Below, piece after piece: positions 22,501-35,091 of a DNA stretch of 64,000 bases. How positions within the stretch are numbered: position 1 is the first letter of the stretch; each line of letters opens with the position of its first letter. Source of the DNA: Coniella vitis. Its lineage: Eukaryota > Ascomycota > Sordariomycetes > Diaporthales > Schizoparmaceae. The position numbers and the translations under genes were made by a program. The notes beneath the pieces are model-generated. The model searched no databases. It had not been told where the DNA came from and was given only the letters and a program-made list of their open reading frames with translations. The stretch covers positions 1,798,001 through 1,862,000 of the forward strand of contig WUJK01000007.1 in assembly GCA_011317545.1 (NCBI GenBank). The letters are read 5' to 3'.

Positions 22501-25500
22501 TGGAGGATTGCTCTAACTGCTCCAGAGGAGACGATTGAGCGACGGGCAATAACGGCCCTCGTCAAAGATGTTTATCTGGAGAATCGCTCAATCCAACTTA
22601 TGCCAGTCCATCGAGTGCGAAAGATCCACCTTTCACTCGTCAGCCGATGCATGAGACAGCTGTCTTCTGCCGCAGAGTACTTGACGGCGGTTGATGAGGC
22701 CGCGGATCACACGGTCGGTGATATGCTCATTGCCACAAGCCTTTCAGTGCTGGAGCAGGAACTGCTTTTTACTCGTTCTTTGACTGTTGTTCGTGAATTT
22801 CACAACATTCATCAAATGACGCCCCGCTTTTCTTCTCCCGATCTCAGGTCGCTCATCCTTCCAGAAATGAGTGATGTTGAGGGCGACTCAGCCGAATTGA
22901 AGTTCCAGTCATTCGACGGCAGTACACAAACGGACGTCAAGCCTCTTTCCATTGGTCGCCAAAACACCGCGGGGTCCTTACTGGCCAGTATTCGTGATGC
23001 GACAGGTTTTGATAATTATCGCTTGTACTACAAAGGTCGACCCTTCACTCCCTCAGAAGGCGACATCTGCCGGTCTTTGGAAGATCTCCAGATTCATAAC
23101 GGACTTATACTGGTCAAGCGAGAGACGGACGCCGACGAGTATCCAGTACATGCCAGGCCTGGGTCTTCTCCTGTAGAAGTCGAGATCATGAAGCATTTTG
23201 AGCAATTATGGCAGTATCTGGCGCTGAAGGAAGAGCTTGCCAGCGAAGTAAGTTCTTTACTCCGACTCAATGAGACAAATGGCTCTTCTAACTTTAGCAT
23301 ACAGCTGTATGCTTTCCTTGTCACCCTCCCCGTGAGTGAGAAGATCGTGGACATGGTCGCGAACGACAGCATGCCATACTCCGATGTTTTCCCAATTGGG
23401 CAGCCCTTGAAGTCACTCTACGCACTTCATGCGATCCGAGAACATTTGAACTCACTCTGCCCCGAACAACAGCCTCAAGAGGCTGACAAGTACCGCGATG
23501 CTTTGCGGCGGGCTCTGTCACTGGTGGTCTCAGCCCTTCGCGACCACGAAGTAATCAGTAAAACATCTCGCGATAATCTTAAAGCTGCTTTAGCTTTGCA
23601 GCTTGTGGAGCAGCTTTTTGCCATCCTGAGAGGTAGGAACACATTCGCTATCCATTCGAAGGTCATAGACTAATCCAGTGACAGATTCAATGCGGCCAGT
23701 AGCGACACCTGATATCCTTGACGCCACCCTCAATGACCGACTTGTCAGCATACTATCTGATGCGCTGGAAATGGAGTCTACTTTGGCGGTCAACAATTTG
23801 ATAGCTACTACCTTCAAAGTTATACTGGATATATGTTCGTTGAAGCGGGAACTTTGGGGGTTCTTGCAATCGAAGCTTGATCTCGGGGTAGCCATCTCGA
23901 GACTGCTTGTCAATGATCCAAGATCCACAATAAGGCAATCGACAGGTGCTGCCATCAGCGAGAAGATCCTGCACAGTCTTAGGTATGTATAACTGACCAA
24001 GACGTCTTCGGTATTTCATTCTAACTCTGCCATCAGCACGGCAGTTGTGTCTGCATCAGAATTTAGGAATCTCTTTAGACCGTTGTTGATGGATCTCATC
24101 CCCCAAGCTCTGGCACAGCCAGAGAATTCGCGGGAGTTGTTCGATCTTCTCATTGTGCTACTTATCACCCCACCAGATTCCATAGCGCCGATTCCAGATA
24201 TCTCACTTACAGTACGACGATTATACGAGTTATTACTGGAGTACGAACCCTCTGAGAGTGCAGGTATAGCGGTGTGCCTGCCGCAGCCCAGTGCGGAAGA
24301 CCCCATTCTAAGTCAAAGTGCACATCCGGGAGCTCTCGACTTGGGTGCATTTGGCCTCATCAACCTGCTGCATACGCTGCTGTGTGACCAGAAAGAGGCC
24401 AGACTATACGAGAAGCTCGGGACCAAGTAAGTGGCTAAGGATTCCAGGCGTAGCCAGTTTTTAGAGCATAATCACATCTGACTTGCACTTTAGCGCCGGG
24501 ACAGAACTCTTTTGGCTTCACTTATTTCCTCGCCGATGGTCCACTCGAAATTTGCTCTGGAACGGCGGCGTAGTCTACAACGAGCTCTCCCGGGCTAGAC
24601 TTGACAACATTGTCCTGACACTTGTAGGACGCGATTCATCTCAGCTAGCGACATTCTTTGAGAACCTAGCCCATTTGGTACCGTATGGTACGGATGACAC
24701 TGACAATTACAGTAAGTGAGTCCCTCGCCCTTGTCTCTCTTTCAAGCACTCACGCTTTCTTTAGGGATCTATCGTTATGATTTACCATACTTCTTTGACA
24801 GATCCAAGGAAATTCGTGCTGCGTGCGGCTACGCGGGGCTCAGAAACTTGTCCAACACTTGCTACCTGAACTCACTTTGCACGCAGCTCTTCATGAACTA
24901 TGGGTTCCGACAATTTATGCTCAGTATGCCAGTCGACCAAGAAGATCCCTCCCAGGAGCTGCTTTGGCAAACCCAGAGTCTTTTTGGGCAGCTTCAAAGC
25001 AGTCATCAACGTTTTGTGGATCCTGAAGCTTTTGTGTGCAGTATCAAGACCTATGACGACGAGATGATTAACGTTCACATTCAAATGGACGTAGAAGAGT
25101 TCTTCAACCTCTTGACCGATCGTTGGGAGGGCCAATTGCGTTCTTCAGAAGCTGTGCGAAAGTTTCGTGCCTTTTACGGCGGACAACTCGTAACGCAGAC
25201 CAAGTCCAAAGAATGCGAGCACATATCAGAGGTCATAGAGCCATTCTCAGCCATCCAATGCGACATAAAGGGCAAAAAGAATCTCTTTGAGAGTCTGGAG
25301 GCCTATGTAGATGGCGAGCATATGGAAGGCGACAACAAATACAAATGCTCGAATTGTGACCGACACGTCGACGCGGTCAGAAGGTCGTGTCTCAAGGAGA
25401 TTCCGGATTCTTTGATATTCCATCTCAAAAGATTCGACTTTAATCTGCGAACCCAATCACGCAGCAAGATCAACGAATACTTTGCATTTCCAGAGCGCAT

Positions 25501-27773
25501 CGACATGCGACCATACACTGTTGAACACTTGAGTAACTCACCCGGCGGCGATGCTGAAGATTGGTTTGAACTTGTCGGAGTACTTGTTCATGCGGGGACT
25601 GCAGAATCGGGTCACTACTACAGCTTCATTCGAGAGCGACCAACATCTCGCAAAGACGAAAATTGGTTCGAATTCAATGATGATATGGTATCACCCTGGC
25701 ATCCGTCGAGAATGGAAGCATGCTGCTTTGGAGGTACAGAGACGTCATGGGATCACGCCGGCGTGCCCTTTGAAAAGAACTACTGCGCGTACATGCTCTT
25801 TTACGAACGATCGTCAGCACTCGAAAAGAAGCAACAAGAGTTACAGCAAGCCGGCGTTCCAAGTCCGGCACAGAGCCAGCTATCCGGTGCCTTGTGGAAA
25901 AACATTTGTGAAGACAACCTACGGACGTTGCAGAGGCACTGTCTCTTTGATCCGAACCACATCAACCTTGTGGATGCTGCCCTGGAGCGACTCTCAGAGC
26001 TGAACGGCTGTTCGTGCTCAAAGGAGCATCAAATTGAGACAACTGCGATCGAAGTGGCGATTGCACATCTGGACCAGATTGCGTCTCGTGTCAGAGATGT
26101 ACCTGAAGCTGAGAAACTAGCCGAGCGAATCAGGAGCATGGTGGACAGTTGTGCAGACTGTGCTTTAGCTGCATACGAATATTTTAATAGCTGTCCTGAG
26201 GCATTTCGTAGCCTCGTCCAACGCAATCCCGAGGCTATTGTTCGAGAGTCCACGGCCAACATACTTCTTGAAGCCTTGAATTCTATCAAACTCACTTACC
26301 CAACCAACTACTCCATTGGAGGGCCTCCTACGGACGAGTATCCGGACGACGTCGTTAATGGTGTGTGCGCCATGTTTGATCATCTTTGGGAAGGTTTCCA
26401 TTATGCCAGCCTTCACCGGTCCTGGCCCGAGGTTTTCGGCTTGATGGCGAAATTCGTTAGTTCTGGCAAAGACGAGTTGGTGGCCTTCTTGACTCGTGGG
26501 TTTCTTGTGAAGACTCTACTGGTTTTTATCACAGAGTACCTGCCGGAAGCGGAAAAAGAGGTCCAATTCATCAAACTCGGCAATATTCTCAGTCGCAGAC
26601 CAAACCGACCCCCCTGCTATATTTCTGTCATCGAACTCTTGAAGAATATCCTCACCCAAGTGACACCCGAGGACGCAGTCGAAAGCGAGATAGAGCGCGA
26701 ACAACACTACCAGGACTATCGAGATGAGCCAGTGCGGTTGACGAAACAAGAGGTTTTGTACTTGGATCAAACACTCGACGTTGGTGGCAACGTCTTGGTT
26801 GACAAAGTCATCTCGCTCAATCAGAACATTGAGGCCGTTGATTTGATCATTAAGCACATACTGGAACAAAGGTGGCATATCAGTGACGATATCTTGGACA
26901 CGCTCATCGCCAATACCATGCCAACGGACGCCTACGCTGTCTATGGCCCCTACCTTCGAGCAGCTAAAGTGTTCCGTGATGCGTGCCACAATCAGAAGCA
27001 CGTGGATCGACTCATTTGTCACATTGCTGAGCAAAGCATGTGCCTGGCCAGAAGCGAGCCAAAGGCCGTGTGGCATTTTTTCAAGGATATTGTCACGGAG
27101 CTTGAGGACCCATCCGACGATATCACCGTCAAAATATTCTTGCAGCGACTCAAGTACTTGCCTCTCTGGGCCCCTGCCCTACTATTACAGTATGACCCGG
27201 CTCTAAGCGACCAAGTAGAGAGACAATTACAAGATGTGGTCTTTCAATTCGGTACAAAACCCGAGTTTGCTGGAGCTGTTGTCGGCGAGAAGCTAGCCCA
27301 AGCGATCACGGAGTGCGCCAAGCGAATTGGCAAGCATCTCTGTGAATTGGTGAACGAAGCATGCATCAAGGGCAACCAGACGGTGCCTAGTCAGACTGTG
27401 ACTTTGGTGCAACGCGTCTTGGCGCGCTGCGCTCCATACTTTAATGCAGAGGAAGCGGATACAGAGGAATCACAGATATACCTTCAAAACTGTACTGGTG
27501 GGTTACATGCTCCTTGAGCTACCAAACCGTTTGCATCGAGTGCTGACTATATGTACGTGTTCTAGTTGTTATAGAGCATTTGCGCCGTCTTAGCGTGGAT
27601 GTATTGGAAGACGATGGATCCGGTACGTTGTATGATGGTTGGACTCAAAGGAATCGCTCCAACGTGACCATTTACTAACTTGGATGGACGCTAAAGACTG
27701 GGATAATTCGCTAGGCTCTTCCGATCAGATGGAGAGTCAAGCTGATGACGACATGAAGGATTTGGACTTGTGA
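19560..27773 (+). CDS. Giant ubiquitin-specific protease (peptidase C19, USP9X/USP34 class)
   Basis: Nine exons: 19560-20271, 20335-20491, 20559-23632, 23685-23982, 24037-24426, 24494-24711, 24765-27497, 27566-27622 and 27697-27773, total 2571 aa. It is a cysteine protease that removes ubiquitin from proteins. The Cys box is GLRNLSNTCYLNSL with nucleophile Cys near residue 1649. The His box is HAGTAESGHYYSF with His near 1900, followed by NWFEFNDDMV. A CxxC pair (KCSNC) fits the USP zinc-binding finger. The N-terminus is acidic, Ser/Pro-rich and has a KRRR basic patch. A long helical-repeat-like region follows, then a ubiquitin-like segment near 22970-23110 (SIRDATGFDNYRLYYKGRPF). This layout matches the largest metazoan USPs; S. 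cerevisiae has no protein of this size in the family. The start is the first ATG in frame. Intron 1 (63 nt) is stop-free and in phase. Confidence 0.95.
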
Positions 27774-30700
27774 GATACCCTCAAAGAAATATCATGGCTT
27801 CGCGGTGAAATTCAAGCTGCGCTCGTTCATGTTTCATAACCAAAGAGGTGCAATGGTTGGGATACCACGTTAGAGCGTGCACTTGTCTGCTTGAGTTCCT
27901 GGTGTTGGTTTTCTTTCCTTCCCTTTCCCCCCTTTTTTTTTTTTTTAACTCTTTCTCTTCTTTCTTTTTCTGGTTTCTGTTTTTCCGCGGTTTCTTCTAC
28001 AGCAGCTCCAATATGCCCGCCTACGTTCAGCGCGCGAAGCTTGGTCTGATTTGGGACAACAATGAATAATGAAAGGGCGTACTACACTTGGCATTTCAAT
28101 ACCCAGGGATCCGGGGTTTACTCAAGCATGGGAACAAGAGAGCATTGATTTGTTGGGCAAAGCTGGCGTCAGGCGTGCAGTGGCCATGCGTTCAGCGGCC
28201 TAGAGAGGGAACGATGGGCTTTTGTCACAAATGGTGCAAGACTAGGCCATTTTGAATGTGATGATGCGGCTGCTGGTGTCCGCGCATCATGGGTTATTAT
28301 TCTACTCGGTAGTTCCAGAAGACATTACACTGTGCGAGATGCTTATCTAGCCTTCTTTCCCGTTGTGACATGTCAAGCGATGTACAACATGGCGTGACAA
28401 GCTCGAGGACCAAACAGCATAGGCAGACAATGTGACTGTATACAAAGAAACCCGGAGGGCCTACCTGCAGCAGTACACCAGAACCTGGATAAGACGGGCG
28501 AGGCCATGTAAAGATGAAAACTGACGTAAGTCCGCTTACTGAGGCGCAAACTAAAATTATATGGTCGGAGGTTGGATGGGATCGCCTACTCAAAATGTTG
28601 ACTGAATGTACCAGCTTGCGTAGGCACATTGAAGCGAGGTTGGGTCATCCAAGTGGGTAAGTAACTAGATATCCATTGGTACTTGGGTCATGCAAAGAAT
28701 TGTCCCAAGCGCTTACTGTTTTTGGAATCATCGAGAGGGGTGAGAAAGGAAATTGGGATTATGGCAAGGATTGGGGGTTGTGGTGAGAATGTGTAGCGAT
28801 CATCGTCTAGAACGATTCTCCCTGCAAACGAAGTCAGTAATCCACATGCGAGGCGGATTCTGGTAAAGTGTCGGTGATGATGTGTGGGATTCCTTGTTTT
28901 CCGCCTGCGTTTGAGAACCTCGAACATGGTCGTTGTGATGACAGTAGCTTCGTCACCGGGCAAGGCTTTCCACGTACTCTAGCACATAGTCAGGCAATCC
29001 AGAACCAGCGTTTCTACAACAAGGCTCGCTTTCTTGGCAGTATAGTTGGGCGGTTACGTGAACCACTCAGTGCCGGTCATGGCTGTTATATCGTCAACTA
29101 TGGGGGCGTCAAGTGGGCCTTGCTTCAAAGACGAAGAAAAAAAGGACGGAAGAGGAAAGGAAAGCCAAGAGCAGTCAGTCTTGTCTTGTCATCTGATTCG
29201 AACGATGCACATATGTGGGCTGTCCGAATGCTGCCCAGAGAAGGGTGCAGAGTTGTACTATGAATGGATTTCTTAACGTGCTTTTTTTTTGTATATAAAT
29301 AGCACATTCACACCTATATAATAATAGTACACGCTGTTGCGACGTTATGCATGTCACAGCATGTCCCGCCGCCCCGTACATGCATTACGGCACATATACG
29401 GGAACCGGGGCCCCTTGCACTTGGCTGCAATCCTACGCTGCCAGGCTGCCTGTTCTTGGCAGCTTGACTCCTAAGGGCTCCCCCCACCCCACTGGAAGAA
29501 TGCCTTGGTTGGATGCTGCAGCGTGCTAGAGGGAACATCTCCGACGACGTGTGGTGGAAATGTGTACATAGTATCACTGTGCCACGCGGTGAATCTAAAT
29601 ATGGTCCAGGCTAAGCGCTTGACATTTTTTTTTGTTCGACCACGCTCGCCACAACGCAACGGCAAACAGTGACGGATACGCAACATTGGATCCATCCACC
29701 AATTGTCCGTCCTCGCTTCTTGACGGGCTGGGCGCATGGGTTTGCATCGGCAGAGTGACGGGCTTTCCGCTTTTGGCTTGTGCATGCGTCGCTGGAATCT
29801 GGTCAACAAGGGGCCACTGTACAAAGTATCCTATCCGCCTCGTCCTTTTCTGTGGGAGGACATGGGCCCAAAGTAACGACGAGAGCACGCAACTTGTTTC
29901 CTCCCTCTTGACGGGGCGTTGTTGTGCCTGATCATCCGGTCTCCGCTGGCCTAGTAGTGTTTTCGGACTCTTGGATCCTCCCTGTCTGACATTGATGATT
30001 GATACCTTTTGCGTAGGCCGAGAAACGTGGATGGCACCTGGCACTCACAATCTGCCTCCTCTTGTTCCCTCAGAGTAATACATAGGAATATTACACACTT
30101 TATCTTGTCGAGATGTACAGTTGCTGACAAAAAAGTGCCAAAATAAGCAAGTTGTTGCAGGAAAAGGGGGACAAGTTCATATATTAAAAAAAAAAAGAGA
30201 GAAAAAGAAAGCCCCCATTACCACGCCTAGACACCCTTGTGGGCTCCGCCACATGAGAATCATCCTCGCTCACACCAGTCGCCACCTCCATTGCATAGTA
30301 TAGTACTCCCTTCTGGACCGTGAGGTACAAAGGAGAAAAAGGAAGACAAGGAGACTCGGAACGGAACCGAGCACGCCGTATGCAGTGACTGAGCCAGCGC
30401 TCTGTAACTCCCATTCGGCCGTCGCAGCGTTTCAAGATATTTCGTTTCATCCACTTGTGCTGTTTTTTGTTTTGGGTTTCCAGGATGCTGGAGTGTGGCT
30501 GCAGGGGTGAGTTGACTCAACCCTCCGCATTATCCTCCATTTTGTCGGCCACTCTTCCTTCATTGTCGTCGTGTCTTTGAGACTCGATATCTTGTCCACT
30601 AGCCCACGGTCGATCGATGGTATTTCCTCTCTGGTTCCCGCCTTTAGATTTCCCCCATCTTCTCATGGACGGTGATTAAGTTGAACGATCCTCACGGATT

Positions 30701-30921
30701 CCTGGGTTGTCTCTTCCTTGCAAGTTCGAGGTTCTTCAGCACCAAGAAGCCTTGCTGGTCAAGCATTCTTTCTTTACACAGCCGAGTCAAACTTATATCT
30801 GTTTGGTCTTCTTCGTCGACAACAGCCGGCCACCCTTCGCTGTTCACCCCACCAAGTAATCGATCGACCAAACTCCAGTGTACCCCGACTTCTTCTCGCA
30901 ACATCAAAATAATCATACAAC
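27774..30921. other. Intergenic gap between USP and DUF7582 gene
   Basis: 3.1 kb with no supported gene. It includes T-rich runs near 27930-27980, one exact TACATAGTA (29565) and a CT-rich leader before 30922. An 18-codon frame at 28015 follows a good splice-acceptor-like pyrimidine tract, but nothing upstream supports a gene. A four-codon uORF (ATG GAC GGT GAT TAA) lies at 30665-30679 in the next gene's leader. Confidence 0.55.
29565..29573 (+). repeat. TACATAGTA motif (single copy)
   Basis: Exact copy in the USP/DUF7582 gap. A one-mismatch copy lies near 30078. Confidence 0.85.
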
Positions 30922-33045
30922 ATGGACTCCAAGGGCAGGATACCCACGCCCCTTGACGCAGGCGCTACTATCCCCGAAACACATAAACTACCCTCATACC
31001 TGACCCCAGCGCTCGAATATGTATCCCAGCGTCTTGCAGCAAGAGGATTACACATCACACTGGTCGTGGCCAGAAGAGAATATCAGCTTCCAAGTCTCGC
31101 AGCCAAAAGTCACAGCCGCGTTTCCGCACCGACTATGGTTCCAGTGACGAACCTGCTCCCATCGCCACCCACAACGCCTTCATCCCCCGAGGATGCAGTC
31201 TGCGCACCGAGCCTCATATCCATCAAGTCCCTTGTTGTGAGGAGCAAGCGATCTTCACGAAGCATAGCGGCAGGACGCAACGTGACCCCCAAGTCTTCCT
31301 TTGTCGAAGACAGCAGTAGAAGCCACGGCGCTGCCAGAAGGTTGGGGCGAACCATAACCGCAGGCCATGTCGCTGCTGCTGCTTCTTCTCATGGTGGTCC
31401 CAGAACTCCAGCCACGCCAGCATCGGGCATCACCACCACCAGCACATCTACATCAAGCACCCTCTCACACAAGACGTCTTCTTCCTTGGCTTCAGCAACA
31501 GCCAGGTTGTCTCTAGAGCAGCAAGGCCCACCAATTCGCCTGATACACACCACAACCTTACCTGCGCAGGCATCCAAGCTGCTCGTCAGCACACTTGCTC
31601 GTGCAAGCCGCAAATTTGGCCTAGCAACTCCGCTAACGGCACATACGTCGTCCAGTTTCAACATTCCTCCGCTCGTGCTCCACAGCTCGATCCTGCAGAA
31701 TGAAACACTCCACACGTCAGAGGGCTTGACGGTCCTTTCTTTGGATCATCTTTACACCTTCAAGGCAGCGCTGACTCAGTATGATATTCGCCGCACGGAG
31801 CCAGGCTGCTCGTTCAGGCTCGAAGATGCCGCTGACGAGCTCAGACGCTATGTGGTGTCTTGTGTGGGTGGCAAGCGCCGATTGCTAAAGAGCACTTTGA
31901 CTTCGGCATATGGCTGGCTCGGCCCCGTGAACGAAACTGCACTGAGCGAGGTCATGACAACGTATGCACGAACCTACGGTGATGATTCCACAGAGACGGG
32001 TGTCGAAGATGATCTGGTGCAGGTAAACTGCGGCCCAGCTCTCGCTGCGTCGGTGGCTCCGGCAAAGACAGTTGACAGCGCAAGTGCCGAAGACAACGTC
32101 AAGAAGACCTCGAAGCCGTTGCCAAAACCCCAGCCGCGAGCTATTGCAAGGTTGAGCGCAATGACGGTTAGGTCGGTTGCACCGCCATCATCGCCTCTAC
32201 TTATATCTCCTCCGGCCACGCCCCGTTCCGAGTCAGCAGAGATCAGTACAGTTGTGGTAGCAGTTTCTTCGCCTGGCTCTGTATATAGTCCCCTGCTGCT
32301 GTCGCCCTCATCGGGGCAGAATTCGATTCTTGAGGACCATTCGCCTTTGCCTGACAATGGGATGGAAGTTGTCGAGCAGCCGACGAGCAAGGATGTGTGT
32401 TCCATGATGGCTAGACGTCCCCTTCCAGCTCTGCCAACTTGTTCTGCTCCGTCCATCCCCTCCTCGAAGACTATAACCACAAAGAGTTTGCGCAAGGCCT
32501 CTCCGCCTGCTCTCAGGCTTCAGACAAGCTTTCCAGCTCCTCCGCAACCCAAGTCAATAATGCAGCGCAAGAAAACACCCATACCGGACAAGGCAGCGCC
32601 GCTCCAAAGGGCATCTGCTGCGGTCCCCTTGCTAGCAGCTCTTCCAGTGTCGTCTCTTGCAAAAGATATTCCAATTGAGATTGCCATCCAAGAATATGAC
32701 ATTGGCGAAGGCAACGACGCCGAGGACGACGACGCTGACTTGACGGATTTTGAGGATGCAGACTTGACTGCTCGGTCGCCCATCAAAACACCAGGAGGCT
32801 CGTTATGGCTTTGCATCGACGACATCCTCAGCAACTATGAAGAGCCGCGAACACCTTTCCAGAAGCACAGACGCAATGGTTCCTCCTATTTGTATGAGGC
32901 ACAACAAACACCTCTTCGGGAGAAGGTCGGGCCCATGACGCCAAATGGATACGATGACATCTCACCAGTCACGAGGGGAGAGTGGGGGTTCCTAATGGTC
33001 AGTGATCAGTTTCGGACACGCACAGCCACTGTGACTTGCGTGTAG
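30922..33045 (+). CDS. DUF7582 fungal protein
   Basis: Single exon, 707 aa. The function is unknown; the family is fungal, and some members are labelled gastric mucin-like only because of Ser/Thr/Pro-rich composition. The two conserved blocks are visible: LTPALEYVSQRLAARGLHIT with VVARREYQLP near residues 27-55, and a second block near residues 210-360 with ASRKFGL, HSSILQNETLHTSEGLTVLS, LDHLYTFKAALTQYD, RLEDAADELRRYV and SAYGWL. Between and after these the chain is low-complexity, rich in Ser, Thr and Pro, with possible SP/TP phosphorylation sites. The C-terminus has an acidic patch (DIGEGNDAEDDDADLTDFED). No signal peptide or membrane segment is seen, so a cytosolic or nuclear location is likely. 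The start is the first ATG after a CT-rich leader. Confidence 0.9.
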   Translation: MDSKGRIPTPLDAGATIPETHKLPSYLTPALEYVSQRLAARGLHITLVVARREYQLPSLAAKSHSRVSAPTMVPVTNLLPSPPTTPSSPEDAVCAPSLISIKSLVVRSKRSSRSIAAGRNVTPKSSFVEDSSRSHGAARRLGRTITAGHVAAAASSHGGPRTPATPASGITTTSTSTSSTLSHKTSSSLASATARLSLEQQGPPIRLIHTTTLPAQASKLLVSTLARASRKFGLATPLTAHTSSSFNIPPLVLHSSILQNETLHTSEGLTVLSLDHLYTFKAALTQYDIRRTEPGCSFRLEDAADELRRYVVSCVGGKRRLLKSTLTSAYGWLGPVNETALSEVMTTYARTYGDDSTETGVEDDLVQVNCGPALAASVAPAKTVDSASAEDNVKKTSKPLPKPQPRAIARLSAMTVRSVAPPSSPLLISPPATPRSESAEISTVVVAVSSPGSVYSPLLLSPSSGQNSILEDHSPLPDNGMEVVEQPTSKDVCSMMARRPLPALPTCSAPSIPSSKTITTKSLRKASPPALRLQTSFPAPPQPKSIMQRKKTPIPDKAAPLQRASAAVPLLAALPVSSLAKDIPIEIAIQEYDIGEGNDAEDDDADLTDFEDADLTARSPIKTPGGSLWLCIDDILSNYEEPRTPFQKHRRNGSSYLYEAQQTPLREKVGPMTPNGYDDISPVTRGEWGFLMVSDQFRTRTATVTCV

Positions 33046-33331
33046 CTTGGTGTCTGATGCCGAAGAGAGGCGCATATTATGGAGTTGTGGAAGCCTTTTT
33101 ATGTGTTCATTGTTATAACACTTTGTGCATTTCGAAGTCTGGTGTGTCTGGTGACCACCTATGTGTATTTTATCCGCCCGGGTGCGTGATGTATATTTCT
33201 GTGTAAATGAATTATCTTGACATTGTTTGCATAGTGCCTGGGACAAGTCGCACTTCTATTTCCTTGTCTTTGCAACAAGTGCCACCACTTTGTGATGACA
33301 ACAAGGACGCCGAAAACGCTTAAATTTTGAT

Positions 33332-34621
33332 TTATCTGAAGCCGTACTTGGAGCCAGCTTGTTTCTGTGTAGCCCTGTTCTTGGCAAAGTTTTCTTCCAA
33401 GGCGTCTCTCTGTGTCTGTACCTGGTTGACCAGCTGCTGCAGACTGTGCTTGCCAGGCTTGATAGCCCGCAGAGGGTTGTGTTGCTGGGCGTCCAGAGCG
33501 CCCGAAGCGCGAAGTTCCTCATTGTGGCGGTACTCCTGGTCCAGGTTGAAGTTGATGACAGACTTGGCCGTAGCTTTGCTCCCTCCGCCACCACGACCAA
33601 AGAGTTCGCGACGCGCCACCGGATCCAGATTCAAATCGTCTGCTATAGCACCAAGGGAATCGGGCTCATTGTTTGTAGCTGCATATGTTTGGGAGTAGCT
33701 CTCGTATTGGACCAGCGGTTGAGCATAGTACGATGACGAAGATGCGTCTTGTGCTATTATCTCATTGCCATAACTCGCCATTCCCGTGTCGTAGGGTATG
33801 TCTTCTTGGGGCGCATGCTCAACAGTCGGAGTATCATCTGCAAAGGAGAATAACGAGGCCTTCTTCTTTGGCGGTGGGACCGCTATCGGCTCCCTTGACG
33901 GAGCTGGCGCTGAGCTTGCGCTTGCACCTTCCGCACCTGTGAGCGCTGTTGTGATCGTCGTCATCGTCGTCGCTGTCGCAGTAGGAGCCGCGCTTGCCTT
34001 TGGAGCCGCGCTTTTCTTGCCAGGCTTTCGCGCCACAGACAGCGGCTTGAACATCAGAGGCTTGCCGACCAACTTGACCTGATCGGCCGGCTTCTGTCCC
34101 TCTGGGATTGACGGCTGCGCAGACGAAAGGCCAGAGGCCTTGGGCGGTGGTAAATCCAACTCCGGCCCTCCACCACCAGCCCCGTTCGCTCTCGCCGGCA
34201 GGCCATCGTCATGGCCATCCGCCGCTTCCGGAGTGGTCATAGCTGAAGCCTGCTGCCGACTGAAAGCAGCCTCTGCGCTCGTCTTCAGGTTGACGCCGAC
34301 TCTAGGTGTTGAGCTACTGTTCCCGGAAGCTGAGATAGCTGGTTTTGGGATTGCCTTGGGAGGTGGCAGGAAAGAACTGAAGCCGCTGAATCTGCTCCCG
34401 CCTGTTTTGATGCGTTTGGCTGCTGGCTCCACGCTTGGAGCCGCATCTTGGTCTGCCGAAGATGCTGAAGGGAGGCTGACGACAATCTTGGCAGGGTTTG
34501 TCTTGTCGACGAGTTTCTGGAAGGACTTTTTGGCTGGAGGAACGGCGGCGGCGGCGGCGGTGACAGATTGCTTGGGAGAGTCACTGTCTGACTCGGAGTC
34601 CGAGTAGTCGACCAGTCCCAT
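33332..34621 (-). CDS. PRCC-like protein (MAD2B-interacting / splicing-associated family)
   Basis: Single exon, 429 aa. Members of this family in animals are nuclear, bind MAD2B and associate with spliceosomal proteins; the fungal role is not established. The N-terminus MGLVDYSDSESDSD is the family's usual opening. The conserved C-terminal region is clear: LNLDPVARRELFGRGG, VINFNLDQEYRHNEELR, then AIKPGKHSLQQLVNQV and KRNRATQKQAGSKYGF-like end. The middle is low-complexity, rich in Ala, Ser and Pro. The start at 34621 is supported by the family N-terminus; the frame continues upstream without matching anything. The gene is divergent from SIN1 across 470 bp. Confidence 0.85.
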   Translation of the reverse strand: MGLVDYSDSESDSDSPKQSVTAAAAAVPPAKKSFQKLVDKTNPAKIVVSLPSASSADQDAAPSVEPAAKRIKTGGSRFSGFSSFLPPPKAIPKPAISASGNSSSTPRVGVNLKTSAEAAFSRQQASAMTTPEAADGHDDGLPARANGAGGGGPELDLPPPKASGLSSAQPSIPEGQKPADQVKLVGKPLMFKPLSVARKPGKKSAAPKASAAPTATATTMTTITTALTGAEGASASSAPAPSREPIAVPPPKKKASLFSFADDTPTVEHAPQEDIPYDTGMASYGNEIIAQDASSSSYYAQPLVQYESYSQTYAATNNEPDSLGAIADDLNLDPVARRELFGRGGGGSKATAKSVINFNLDQEYRHNEELRASGALDAQQHNPLRAIKPGKHSLQQLVNQVQTQRDALEENFAKNRATQKQAGSKYGFR

Positions 34622-35091
34622 AATGTTCACCGAAATAAGAGAGGATGATTTGCTGCAAGTTGAAGAGTGTGTTTGCCGAGGAAGCGTGGTGCAGCTCGTA
34701 AGTTTGACGCAGTGAAAATGAAATACATAAAGCATGAGGCTGTTGGCAAGAGTGACGTGCTGACGGGCGTACATTGTACAGTTGTCATAGTATATCCATC
34801 GTAGTATAGGCGGCCAGTTGTACCCAAGACCCCTGAACACCCCGCATTCGACAGGGGCGTTTACTGCATAGGCGATCCGTCCGCCCACTAAGTCCAGCGC
34901 CATTCAGCGCACTATTCAGCCTTATCCCCAGAAGCATCGCAGCCCTGCTACAGCAGCTCGCTCTTCCTTCTATCATCACCGGTTATGGCTGGACCGTGAC
35001 TGGCGAGCTGCACACCCTTTCCTTTCTCAGCCGCCTCTTATGCTAGGACGCTCCAGATCTCGTTGCATGTTATCTTGACCCTGCTGCAATC
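34622..35091. promoter_or_regulatory. PRCC/SIN1 divergent promoter with small uORFs
   Basis: A 470-bp shared gap. On the SIN1 side, ATG GCT GGA CCG TGA (34985-34999) is a four-codon frame. A 12-codon frame runs 35040-35078 and ends in a second ATG TTA TCT TGA, only 13 nt before the SIN1 ATG. Their presence in the mRNA depends on the unknown transcription start. Confidence 0.5.

Noticed and set aside
28015..28071. 18-codon frame after a strong acceptor-like pyrimidine tract
   Set aside because: No upstream coding exon or donor could be linked to it.
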